Origin: Pseudomonadota bacterium | GTDB lineage: Bacteria; Pseudomonadota; Alphaproteobacteria; Micropepsales; Micropepsaceae | Reading direction: 5' to 3' | DNA: 64,000 nt | Assembly (NCBI GenBank): GCA_018241025.1 | Contig: JAFEEQ010000011.1 | Span: forward strand, 248,001 to 312,000 | Part shown: positions 41,612 to 50,149 of the stretch, in pieces | How positions within the stretch are numbered: position 1 is the stretch's first letter | How the letters are laid out: every line of letters starts with the position of its first letter | Program-made: the position numbers and the translations under genes | The notes under the pieces: model-generated | Database searches by the model: none | What the model saw: only the letters and a program-made list of their open reading frames with translations | What the model was told of the DNA's origin: nothing

Positions 41612-42338
41612 AGAGCGCAACAAGCTAAACACCCTCTATGCCAAGCTGGCATCTGGCGTGCCCCTGGCCTCAGAGGACTTGGCGAGGCTGGGCATATCCG
41701 CCGACCTCGCGGTCCACTACGTCCGCGCGGGCTGGCTCGCCCGGCTCGCCCGTGGCGTCTATGCGAAGCCGAACGATATCCTGGCCCTGCATCCCAGCCT
41801 TGTTTTTCTCCAGCGCAGGCTTGAAGGGCTGCATGTCGGCGGCAAGTCCGCGCTCGACTGGTACGGCGTTCGCCATTACGTCTCCCAACGGCCGGTTCTG
41901 CATCTCTACGGCTGGACCGCAGCCAAGCTTCCACCATGGTTCACCGAACGCTTTCCGGCGGAATACCATCGCAAGCGCCTGTTCGACGAAAAGCCAGACG
42001 CTCTGCTCCATGTCGGCCCATTCGAGCAGCGCAGCGAAGCACCGCTCGTATCGGCGCCCGAACGCGCGTTGCTTGAGGTGTTGAGCGAAGTGGGCGTTCG
42101 GCAACCGATCAAGGAAGCGCGGGAGCTCGCCGAAAGCACTTACAACATGCGAACCGATGTGTTGCGCGATCTCCTGCGCCATTGCACGAGCGTGAAGACC
42201 GTTCGCCTTTGTCTCCAACTCGGGAAGGAGAATTCGCTTCCCTGGGCCGCCAAACTCGATCCGGCCAAGCTCCCCACCGGCAGCGGCCGCCGCTGGGTAT
42301 CGCGCTCCGCGGAGGGGCTTCTGGTGCTAAAGCCGTGA
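41601..42338 (+). CDS. abiEi: AbiEi antitoxin (type IV toxin-antitoxin)
   Basis: The 245-residue protein has an N-terminal winged helix (LASEDLARLGISADLAVHYV, then GWLARLARGVYAKP) and the AbiEi C-terminal domain (SAPERALLEVLSEVG). It represses its promoter and antagonises AbiEii without direct contact, as known for the family. The start codon lies within the second inverted repeat. Its stop overlaps the toxin GTG. Confidence 0.92.
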   Translation: MATTERNKLNTLYAKLASGVPLASEDLARLGISADLAVHYVRAGWLARLARGVYAKPNDILALHPSLVFLQRRLEGLHVGGKSALDWYGVRHYVSQRPVLHLYGWTAAKLPPWFTERFPAEYHRKRLFDEKPDALLHVGPFEQRSEAPLVSAPERALLEVLSEVGVRQPIKEARELAESTYNMRTDVLRDLLRHCTSVKTVRLCLQLGKENSLPWAAKLDPAKLPTGSGRRWVSRSAEGLLVLKP

Positions 42339-43249
42339 ACCAAGTCTACCTCGACACCGCGCGGTTGCTGACGCAGGTGGCGCCGTTTGTGTTCGCGGAC
42401 GATACCTTCGCGCTCAAGGGTGGAACTGCGATCAACCTCTTTGTCCGGGACATGCCGCGTCTATCGGTCGATCTCGACCTAGTCTTCGTAGATCACTCCG
42501 TTGCCCGCGAAGAAGCACTTCGGCGCATCAATGGGGCCATTCGAAAAGCAGCCGAGCGCCTCAAGAGGGCCGGTTTCCAAGCGCACACAGTGGCTGCGGC
42601 CGACGCAGGCGAAACAAAGCTCCTGGTGCGCCGCGAGCACAGCGAGGTCAAGGTGGAGGTCAACTTCGTGCTGCGTGGCACCGTGCGGCCGGTCCGCATG
42701 GCTGCCCTCACGCCGCGCGCGCGCGACACGCTGCTTGCCGATCTCGAGATTCCCGTCGTGTCGCTCGAAGACATGTATGGCGGCAAGCTGGTCGCAGCAT
42801 TGGATCGCCAGCATCCGCGCGACCTATTCGATGTGATGCAGCTTTTCGAGCACGAAGGCATCACGCCCGGCATCCGCCGCGCGTTTGTCGTCTATTTGGC
42901 CAGTCATACGCGGCCGATCCATGAGGTGCTGTTTCCCAATCTTCGTGACATCGAATACGACTACACGCACAATTTCGTGGGCATGACCGTTGAGCCGGCC
43001 ACTCTCGAATCCCTGTTAGAAGTGCGCAGCCGAATGTTGAGAGAAGTACAGGGTGGCTTAGATGAGCACGAGCGAGCCTTCCTGCTCTCACTGGTCGGCG
43101 CGGCACCTGATTGGACGTTGCTGCACGTGCCACACATCGGGAATCTGCCGGCCGTTCGTTGGAAATTGCAGAATTTGCAGCGGTTGCAAGCAAACGATCC
43201 AAAGAAGTTCGCCGAGCAGCGCCTGAAGCTGGAGAAATTGTTGTCTTAG
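42335..43249 (+). CDS. abiEii: AbiEii nucleotidyltransferase toxin
   Basis: The 304-residue toxin carries the nucleotidyltransferase signature FALKGGTAINLF (motif I) and RLSVDLDLVF (D-x-D), then VVSLEDMYGGKLVAALDRQHPRDLFDV. AbiEii proteins transfer nucleotides, in some cases to tRNA, and block growth during phage infection or on element loss. It starts with GTG in a GTGA overlap with abiEi, which keeps the two coupled. Confidence 0.92.
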   Translation: MNQVYLDTARLLTQVAPFVFADDTFALKGGTAINLFVRDMPRLSVDLDLVFVDHSVAREEALRRINGAIRKAAERLKRAGFQAHTVAAADAGETKLLVRREHSEVKVEVNFVLRGTVRPVRMAALTPRARDTLLADLEIPVVSLEDMYGGKLVAALDRQHPRDLFDVMQLFEHEGITPGIRRAFVVYLASHTRPIHEVLFPNLRDIEYDYTHNFVGMTVEPATLESLLEVRSRMLREVQGGLDEHERAFLLSLVGAAPDWTLLHVPHIGNLPAVRWKLQNLQRLQANDPKKFAEQRLKLEKLLS

Positions 43250-43264
43250 CCAGGAGGTTTCTCC

Positions 43265-43906
43265 ATGCCTGTCGATCCGACAATCCTTGAACCTATTCTG
43301 TTGGCGTGCCTCGACAAGAAGCCCGTCGATTTCGGGCGCGTTGACGAAGCGGAGGTGACCAGAGCGCGCGCCGCCATAAAGAGAGCCGCTGGCGCCAAAC
43401 TAGCTTCCTTCAACCAACCGATGACGCGCACGAATTTTCTATGCGGCTGCCTCGATTTCACGCGGACACAGCTGAAAGAACATCTCATCGCGGCATACGG
43501 CTACCGCCATGGAAAAACGACCCTCGTTGAGCGCCTTCATCACATAAGCGGAGAGCAGCGCAGCGTAGCTATTCCGCCCTATGTCCAACAAGAAATCGTG
43601 CGGCACCACTCTCAGGAAGTGGACAACGAAGTCATCGTCTTTCACAACCATCCCAGGACCGGTCATGAGCCCGGCTGGTTCTACGTTGTAAAGGCGCTCA
43701 TCCAAGACCTTCCTATTCCGTCCAGTGCGGACAGAGGGCAGCTTCAGAACTACGCGTTGAATCCTCTCGGCCTTGTGCGCCAATTCCTCAAGCAAGGGCA
43801 GGTGCGCTTCTATCTGGGTGAGAGCGGTTACGTGAGCGAGTTCAGCTTGCCTATCGTCACCCAACTCCTTGCGCGGATGAACATCCGGCGCTCTTCGCGC
43901 CTGTAA
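43265..43906 (+). CDS. JAMM/RadC-like protein downstream of abiE
   Basis: The 213-residue protein contains VIVFHNHPRTG followed by IPSSADRGQL, a His-x-His-Pro plus Ser-x-x-Asp arrangement like the JAMM/MPN metal site of RadC (HNHP...PSxxD), with a preceding Glu in NEVIVF. The linker between the two parts is longer (about 20 residues) than in RadC. The N-terminal 100 residues are unknown. It begins 15 nt after abiEii, probably in the same transcript. Function could be a metalloprotease-like or DNA-related activity. Confidence 0.55.
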   Translation: MPVDPTILEPILLACLDKKPVDFGRVDEAEVTRARAAIKRAAGAKLASFNQPMTRTNFLCGCLDFTRTQLKEHLIAAYGYRHGKTTLVERLHHISGEQRSVAIPPYVQQEIVRHHSQEVDNEVIVFHNHPRTGHEPGWFYVVKALIQDLPIPSSADRGQLQNYALNPLGLVRQFLKQGQVRFYLGESGYVSEFSLPIVTQLLARMNIRRSSRL

Positions 43907-44036
43907 CGTGGCATGTTTGGATTGCCGCAGTGTCCTCCAAGCACATGTATTTGAAGCCAAAATGAGTGCTGGGGTAGATCGCTCACGAATTGTTCATCTG
44001 CCTGGTCGATCCTTGAACCGTGATCTAACGGGACGT

Positions 44037-44426
44037 ATGGTCCAGACCATGTTCGGTCGGTTTGCACGCCAATTCGGGACGCTGTTCCTCGCGCTCGGGG
44101 TATTCCTGAGCGCCGCGGCGCCGAGCTGGGCTATGCCAGCCGTCACAAGCATGTCGTCGCCGTCGATGACAATGATGTCCGGCATGGCCATGAGCGGCGA
44201 CTGCATGGCTGCGATGGAACGTGGACCGGCCCACAAGAGCACTCCCTGCAAGAGTTCCGATATGGGTTGTGCTGTCTGCACAGCCTGTGCGTTACCCGTG
44301 GCGACGTTGCAGGAGCTTTCGCCTATCCGGCTCCTTGAGAACGGCGAGTCTGTGTTCGCGGAAGATGTGAACCGAAACAGTATCGCGGTTCTCCCGGCCC
44401 TTCCTCCACCTATCGTCCACGTTTGA
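44037..44426 (+). CDS. Small secreted Met/Cys-rich protein, copper-region start
   Basis: The 129-residue protein has a signal peptide (LFLALGVFLSAAAPSWA) and then a Met/Ser-rich stretch (SMSSPSMTMMSGMAMSGDCM). A Cys cluster follows (Cys-x6-Cys-x2-Cys-x2-Cys in the CKSSDMGCAVCTAC segment). It is typical of periplasmic copper-handling proteins of unknown mechanism. The start at 44037 is chosen because the signal peptide follows it; a Met at 44049 is possible. Confidence 0.65.
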   Translation: MVQTMFGRFARQFGTLFLALGVFLSAAAPSWAMPAVTSMSSPSMTMMSGMAMSGDCMAAMERGPAHKSTPCKSSDMGCAVCTACALPVATLQELSPIRLLENGESVFAEDVNRNSIAVLPALPPPIVHV

Positions 44427-44568
44427 GAAGACGCACGCCGCGCTGATCGCGAACGCGTTCGTCTGAGCGTTGGAGCGCGCCTCTCGTTCGAGGGGGCGCG
44501 CCCCAAGCGCATTATTCCATCAACTCAAGCGTTCGACCCGCGTTTTGACGCGCGGGCTGGAGGACACC

Positions 44569-44952
44569 GTGAACACCATCTCAACTATGCACCCTAAGCT
44601 CGTCAGCCTGGCCGCCGCGCTCTTGCTCGCTTCAAGCAATGGCGCGTGGGCATCAGCGGACAATTTCAAATTCGAAGCTTGTGCTCATTTGTCCGGCGAT
44701 TCGGTTGCCGTTCGGCTCATTGACGGCGCAACGGGGCAGGCCGTGACCGACGCGAAAGTCTTCGCCGTTCATCGGCAATGGCTGCCGGGAAAGGGCGAAC
44801 CCCGTTTCCTTGAGCGCAGGGTCGCGCTCACGCCGGACGGAAAAGGCGGCTTTACCTACGAAGGCAGCGACGTCCAGCCTGGTGTGAAGATCAAATTGAT
44901 TGCACAGGCCGGCACATCTGAAGTCGCAGGAACAACCTGCGTATGCGCCTAG
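44569..44952 (+). CDS. Secreted protein of the cus cluster, FixH/YtkA-like
   Basis: The 127-residue protein has a signal peptide (LVSLAAALLLASSNGAWA) and a small beta-sandwich-like region (VRLIDGATGQAVTDAKVFAV, LERRVALTPDGKGGFTYEG). It ends CVCA. The GTG at 44569 follows GGAGG; the ATG at 44587 is an alternative. Similar small proteins precede cusB in other copper/silver operons. The role is not known. Confidence 0.6.
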   Translation: MNTISTMHPKLVSLAAALLLASSNGAWASADNFKFEACAHLSGDSVAVRLIDGATGQAVTDAKVFAVHRQWLPGKGEPRFLERRVALTPDGKGGFTYEGSDVQPGVKIKLIAQAGTSEVAGTTCVCA

Positions 44953-45015
44953 CTCTATCGACTCAATCCCACGTCGACGGGTAAGCCCCCAGCGACATCC
45001 AAAGGAGACTCTGAC

Positions 45016-45450
45016 GTGCGTCTAACTCTGATCAAAGCAGCAGCGATCTTGATGTTCACACAATCCGTCCCGGCGCTCGCGGCTGGCATGGACATGTCCA
45101 TGGGATCCAACACGACCGCGACCACGGGCTATCGTTTTGCGCTTTCGGGGCCTCCTGCGTCTGCGGGTCCAGGAAAGAGCATCGTATCGATCAGGCTCGA
45201 ACACGACGGCAAGCCGGTGACCGGCGCGATTATCATCCAGTCTCGTGCCGACATGGGTCCGATCGGAATGGCTGGTATGACCGCGCCAATCAAGTCACTG
45301 GGCGAGCAGCCGCCCGGTATCTATCGCTTCGAGGTCGAGAACGGATCGGTCTGGAAGAAGCCCGACAATTGGGCGCTGAGCTTCAGCGCCAAGGTGCAGG
45401 GCGTCGCGCAGAGCGTGAACGGAAGCGTGACGGTCAAGCTCTCGCCTTGA
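45016..45450 (+). CDS. FixH/YtkA-like secreted protein of the cus cluster
   Basis: The 144-residue protein has a signal peptide (AAAILMFTQSVPALAA), a Met-rich motif GMDMSMGS just after the cleavage site and a YtkA/FixH-like beta-sandwich (PGKSIVSIRLEHDGKPVTGA; PGIYRFEVENGSVWKKPDNW). It is likely a periplasmic copper chaperone or sensor. The start is GTG at 45016 after AAAGGAG. cusB follows by 80 nt. Confidence 0.65.
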   Translation: MRLTLIKAAAILMFTQSVPALAAGMDMSMGSNTTATTGYRFALSGPPASAGPGKSIVSIRLEHDGKPVTGAIIIQSRADMGPIGMAGMTAPIKSLGEQPPGIYRFEVENGSVWKKPDNWALSFSAKVQGVAQSVNGSVTVKLSP

Positions 45451-45530
45451 AGGCGTCCCCGGCAGGCGGTGCGAGCACATCGTCTGCCGGCCACCTTTCA
45501 AAACCTTTCGACGACTGTCGGAGATAGATC

Positions 45531-46988
45531 GTGAAGACGATGCGAATACAAGTTTTGATGCTGGCTTCGGCCGGAGTTTTGCTCGCTGTCGCCGGCGTGG
45601 CTGCGGGCTATTGGCTTCGCGGCGCCGCGGCTGACGCGCCGGCTGTGCCGACAAGCGCTCCACTCGCGGCGTCTGTTCAGACGCCGGGGGATCGCAAGCC
45701 TCTGTACTACCAAGACCCAGACGGAAAGCCCGACTATTCGCCGACGCCCAAGAAGACGGTGGACGGACGCGACTTCAAGCCGGTCTACGGCGACGACGCG
45801 CGCGGACCATCGCGCAGTGCGCAATCAAGGGCTCCAGGCAAGGGAAGAGTCCTTTACTACCGCAATCCGATGGGTTTGCCCGATACCTCGCCGGTCCCGA
45901 AGAAAGACTCGATGGGGATGGACTACATCCCGGTCTACGAGGGAGACGACGAGAACGGCATAGTCCGTGTCAGTCCGGCCCGCGTGCAGATGCTGGGCGT
46001 TAAAACGGCCGTCGTCGAGCAACGCGCGTCACTGGCGCATGCCATTCGCGCCACCGGCACGGTCGAGGTCGACGAAAGCAAACTTGCGATCGTCAGCACG
46101 AAATATGACGTGGTCGTCGAAAAGCTGTTCGTCGCGACAACCGGTGCGCATGTGCGTGCGGGCCAGCCGCTCGCCCGCGTATGGATCGACACACCCGATA
46201 CCATGATGCAGCGCGGACCGGACGTGATCACCCGGCAGATCGACTATGTTGTCGCGCTCCAGGACAAGGACCCGATCAGGATTGCGCAGGCGGAAAATGT
46301 CCTCCGCCAGTACGGCATTCCCGGATCGGCCATCGCCGAAATCCGCCGCACCGGACATGCCACGCGCGAGATCACGCTGGTCGCGCCGCGTTCCGGCGTT
46401 ATCCTCGATAAGCCGGCAGTCGAAGGCATGCGCATCAACACCGGCGATCCGCTGTTCAAGCTCGCCGACCTTTCAACGGTCTGGGTGGTCGCCGACGTCC
46501 AAGAGCAGGATCTCGGCCAACTGAAGGTTGGCGAGACAGCACACGTAAACTTCGTCGCCTTTCCGGGCCGAAGCTTCACCGGAGAGGTCGATTTTATCTA
46601 TCCGTCGCTCATGGCCGCGACCCGCACGGGCCGCGTCCGTATCGTATTGGTCAATCCCGACGGCGTGTTGCGAGAATCCATGTACGCAACGGTGCTCGTG
46701 AACGCGCCTGCGACTTCCGGCGGCGCTGTACTGGTCGTACCCGACTCGGCTGTCATCGACAGCGGCACGCGGCAGGTGGTTCTCGTAGTCAAAGGCGAAG
46801 GCCGTTTTGAACCTCGCCTGGTACGCATCGGCGCGCGCGGTGACGGCGTAGTGCAAGTGCTCAGCGGGCTGAAGCCCGGCGAACAGGTCGTGGTGAGCGC
46901 GAATTTCCTGATCGACGCCGAAAGCAATCTGCGCGCCGCGCTGCAATCGTTCAGGCCGGACGACAAGCGGAACGGAGACTCGAAATGA
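45531..46988 (+). CDS. cusB: CusB-type periplasmic adaptor with two metal-binding domains
   Basis: The 485-residue membrane-fusion protein has an N-terminal membrane anchor, then two copies of the short heavy-metal-binding domain (YYQDPDGKPDYSPTPKK ... FKPVY at about 59-86; YYRNPMGLPDTSPVPKK ... YIPVY at about 107-136). Lipoyl, beta-barrel and membrane-proximal domains follow. It links the CusA pump to an outer-membrane factor; no cusC gene is seen nearby. It overlaps cusA by 4 nt. Confidence 0.92.
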   Translation: MKTMRIQVLMLASAGVLLAVAGVAAGYWLRGAAADAPAVPTSAPLAASVQTPGDRKPLYYQDPDGKPDYSPTPKKTVDGRDFKPVYGDDARGPSRSAQSRAPGKGRVLYYRNPMGLPDTSPVPKKDSMGMDYIPVYEGDDENGIVRVSPARVQMLGVKTAVVEQRASLAHAIRATGTVEVDESKLAIVSTKYDVVVEKLFVATTGAHVRAGQPLARVWIDTPDTMMQRGPDVITRQIDYVVALQDKDPIRIAQAENVLRQYGIPGSAIAEIRRTGHATREITLVAPRSGVILDKPAVEGMRINTGDPLFKLADLSTVWVVADVQEQDLGQLKVGETAHVNFVAFPGRSFTGEVDFIYPSLMAATRTGRVRIVLVNPDGVLRESMYATVLVNAPATSGGAVLVVPDSAVIDSGTRQVVLVVKGEGRFEPRLVRIGARGDGVVQVLSGLKPGEQVVVSANFLIDAESNLRAALQSFRPDDKRNGDSK

Positions 46989-49900
46989 TCGCCCGGATCA
47001 TCGAGCTTTCAGCGCGCAACCGGATGTTCATCCTGCTCGCGACGGTCCTTGTGGTTGGCGTAGGCCTCTATGCAGTGCTGAGGACGCCGCTCGACGCCAT
47101 TCCCGACCTCTCCGATCCGCAAGTCATCGTCTATACCGATTATCCGGGTCAAGCGCCGCAAGTTGTCGAGGATCAGGTGACCTATCCCTTGACGACGGCG
47201 TTACTCGCGGTGCCCAAGTCAAAAGTCGTGCGCGGGTTCTCCTTCTTCGGCGTCTCTTTCGTCTATGTGGTTTTCGAGGACGGCACCGACATCTATTGGG
47301 CGCGCAGCCGCGTTCTCGAATATCTCAACTTCGCGCAGAAGCGCATGCCGGCCGGCGTCACGCCCTCGCTCGGTCCCGACGCCACGGGCGTGGGCTGGGT
47401 CTATGAATATGCTGTGATGGCCAAGCAGCAGACTCTCGCCGAACTGCGTTCCATCCAGGACTGGTTCATCCGCTATCAGTTGACCAAGGCTGGCGGGGTC
47501 GCCGAAGTCGCGAGCGTCGGCGGCTTCGTCAAGCAGTATCAGGTCGTCGTCGATCCCGAGAAATTGCGAGCCTTTGGCATTCCGCTGACCAGGGTCACCG
47601 AAGCGATCCGCGCCAGCAACACGGATGTTGGCGGCAGTTCTATCGAGATGACCGAGCGCGAATATATGGTGCGCGGTCACGGCTATCTTTCGGGAACGAA
47701 GGACCTCGAACAGATCGTCCTCAAAAGTGCCGCCGGAACGCCGGTTCTATTGCGCGACGTGGCTCGCATCGAACTTGGTCCGGATGAACGCCGGGGGCTG
47801 ACAGAGCTCAACGGTCAGGGCGAGGTCGTCAGCGGCATCGTGCTGCAGCGCGACGGCGAGAATGCCCTGTCGGTCATCAAGAACGTCAAGGAGAAGATCG
47901 CCGGGCTCACCGCCGGGCTGCCGAAAGGCGTGTCGATCCAGCCGGTCTATGACCGATCCAGCCTCATCTATCGCGCCATCGACACGCTCAAGCACACGCT
48001 GCTCGAAGAGAGCGTCATCATCGCGTTGGTCTGCTTAATTTTCCTGCTGCACGCCAGAAGTGCGCTGGTGGCGATATTGATGTTGCCGGTCGGCGTGCTG
48101 ATGGCCTTCGTCATCATGCATGCTATCGGAATCAGCTCGAACATCATGAGCCTGGGCGGCATCGCCATTGCAATCGGCGCGATGGTGGATGCTGCCATCG
48201 TCATGATCGAGAACGCGCATAAGCGGTTGGAGCATGCCGGACCGGACGATTCGCGCTTTGACGTGCTGGTCAAAGCCGCGACTGAAGTCGGACCGGCACT
48301 GTTTTTCAGCCTCCTGGTGATCACCGTCTCGTTCCTGCCGGTCTTCACACTGGAAGAACAGGAAGGACGGCTGTTCAAGCCGCTAGTCTATACTTATACC
48401 TTCTCATTGGCGGCCGCCGCCTTGCTGTCCGTCACGCTGGTGCCGGTGTTGATGACGATCTTCGTCCGCGGGCGCATCATGCCGGAGCGGAAGAACCCGG
48501 TGAACCGTGCGCTGATCTGGGCCTACCGCCCGGTCATCGATGCCGTACTGCGCCATCGCAAGCTCACCGTCGCTGTGGCGTTGGCGATCCTCGCCGTCTC
48601 TGTCTACCCCGTCACGCGGATCGGCTCCGAGTTCATGCCGACGTTGAACGAAGGCACGCTGCTCTATATGCCCGTCAGCCTGCCCAGCATGTCGATCACC
48701 AAGGCGGGCGAACTGATCCAGCTTCAGGACAAGATCATCAAGAGCTTTCCCGAAGTGGACTCCGTATTCGGCAAGGCCGGCCGCGCCGACACCGCGACAG
48801 ACCCCGCCCCCACCGAGATGTTCGAGACTGTCATCAATCTGAAACCGGAGGAGACATGGCCCACCGGCATGACAATCGACAAGCTGATTGCCGACATGAA
48901 TGCCGCCCTTCAGTTTCCGGGCGTCAGCAACGCCTGGACGATGCCGATCAAGGCGCGCATCGACATGCTTTCGACCGGCATCCGCACGCCAGTCGGCGTG
49001 AAGCTCTACGGCCCCAGTCTCGCGGAGCTCGACCGGCTCTCCAGCCAGATCGAGTCCGTCATCAAGACGGTCCCCGGCACAACCAGCGCCTTCGCAGAGC
49101 GTGTCCTTGGCGGCTATTACATCGACATCGAACCGGACCGCGCCGCGCTGGCACGCTACGGTCTAACGATCGAAGATGTGCAGAACGTCATTCGTACCGC
49201 GCTGGGCGGTGAGATGGTCACCGAGACCGTCGAAGGCCGCGAGCGATACAGCGTCAATGTCCGCTACCCGCGCGATCTGCGCGACGATCCGCAGGCCATC
49301 GCCAGCCAGGTGCTGGTCAACACGATGGATGGCGGGGCCATTCCGCTGGGACAGCTCGCCACGGTCAGGATCGCCCAGGGTCCGCCTTCGATCCGCACGG
49401 AGAACGCGCAGTTGGTGGATTACATCTATGTCGATTTGGCGGGCCGCGACCTCGGCGGTTACGTCAACGACGCGCGAAGAGCCGTGGAGGATCAGGTGAA
49501 GCTTCCGCCCGGCTATCACGTTGAATGGAGCGGCCAGTTTGAATATCTCGAACGCGCCGCCTCACGGCTTCAGACCGTCATACCCGTGACGCTGTTCCTG
49601 ATCTTCCTGTTGCTCTATCTCAACTTCCGCCGCCTTACCGAAACCCTGATCGTCATGCTGTCGGTGCCATTTGCGCTTACGGGCGGATTCTGGCTGATGT
49701 ATCTGATGGGATTCAACATGAGCGTTGCGGTTGCCGTGGGATTTATCGCACTTGCAGGCGTGGCGGCCGAGACCGGCGTCGTGATGCTCATCTATCTCGA
49801 CAATGCACTGAAGTCGGTCACCGAAGAACGCAAGGCGCAGGGCCGCGCGCTCACTGCGCAAGACCTCTATCACGCTGTCATCGAAGGCGCGGTCGAACGG

Positions 49901-50149
49901 GTGCGGCCCAAGATGATGACGGTCTGCGCCATCATGGCCGGATTATTGCCGATCCTGTTCAGTATAGGCACCGGTTCCGAGGTCATGCAGCGCATCGCCG
50001 TACCGCTTGTCGGCGGCATGATCTCGTCGACATTACTGACTCTCATTGTCATTCCGGCGATCTACGCCCTGATAAAAGAACGTCAGATGCGACCAAAGGC
50101 ACCCATCACTCTAGGTGAAGGGCGCGCAGGCGAAGCGAGTTTCCAATGA
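46985..50149 (+). CDS. cusA: CusA-type copper/silver RND efflux pump
   Basis: The 1054-residue pump has 12 membrane segments and the heavy-metal RND motif of the monovalent (Cu+/Ag+) subgroup, AIGAMVDAAIVMIENAHKRLE-like, near residue 400. Length is normal for CusA. It exports Cu+ from periplasm or cytoplasm in exchange for protons. Its 3' end overlaps the convergent ATPase gene by 44 bp. Confidence 0.95.
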   Translation: MIARIIELSARNRMFILLATVLVVGVGLYAVLRTPLDAIPDLSDPQVIVYTDYPGQAPQVVEDQVTYPLTTALLAVPKSKVVRGFSFFGVSFVYVVFEDGTDIYWARSRVLEYLNFAQKRMPAGVTPSLGPDATGVGWVYEYAVMAKQQTLAELRSIQDWFIRYQLTKAGGVAEVASVGGFVKQYQVVVDPEKLRAFGIPLTRVTEAIRASNTDVGGSSIEMTEREYMVRGHGYLSGTKDLEQIVLKSAAGTPVLLRDVARIELGPDERRGLTELNGQGEVVSGIVLQRDGENALSVIKNVKEKIAGLTAGLPKGVSIQPVYDRSSLIYRAIDTLKHTLLEESVIIALVCLIFLLHARSALVAILMLPVGVLMAFVIMHAIGISSNIMSLGGIAIAIGAMVDAAIVMIENAHKRLEHAGPDDSRFDVLVKAATEVGPALFFSLLVITVSFLPVFTLEEQEGRLFKPLVYTYTFSLAAAALLSVTLVPVLMTIFVRGRIMPERKNPVNRALIWAYRPVIDAVLRHRKLTVAVALAILAVSVYPVTRIGSEFMPTLNEGTLLYMPVSLPSMSITKAGELIQLQDKIIKSFPEVDSVFGKAGRADTATDPAPTEMFETVINLKPEETWPTGMTIDKLIADMNAALQFPGVSNAWTMPIKARIDMLSTGIRTPVGVKLYGPSLAELDRLSSQIESVIKTVPGTTSAFAERVLGGYYIDIEPDRAALARYGLTIEDVQNVIRTALGGEMVTETVEGRERYSVNVRYPRDLRDDPQAIASQVLVNTMDGGAIPLGQLATVRIAQGPPSIRTENAQLVDYIYVDLAGRDLGGYVNDARRAVEDQVKLPPGYHVEWSGQFEYLERAASRLQTVIPVTLFLIFLLLYLNFRRLTETLIVMLSVPFALTGGFWLMYLMGFNMSVAVAVGFIALAGVAAETGVVMLIYLDNALKSVTEERKAQGRALTAQDLYHAVIEGAVERVRPKMMTVCAIMAGLLPILFSIGTGSEVMQRIAVPLVGGMISSTLLTLIVIPAIYALIKERQMRPKAPITLGEGRAGEASFQ

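Noticed and set aside
50106..50149. Frameshift or misassembly at the cusA/copA ATPase 3' overlap
   Set aside because: Both C-termini look normal for their families, so a 44-bp convergent overlap is accepted as genuine.
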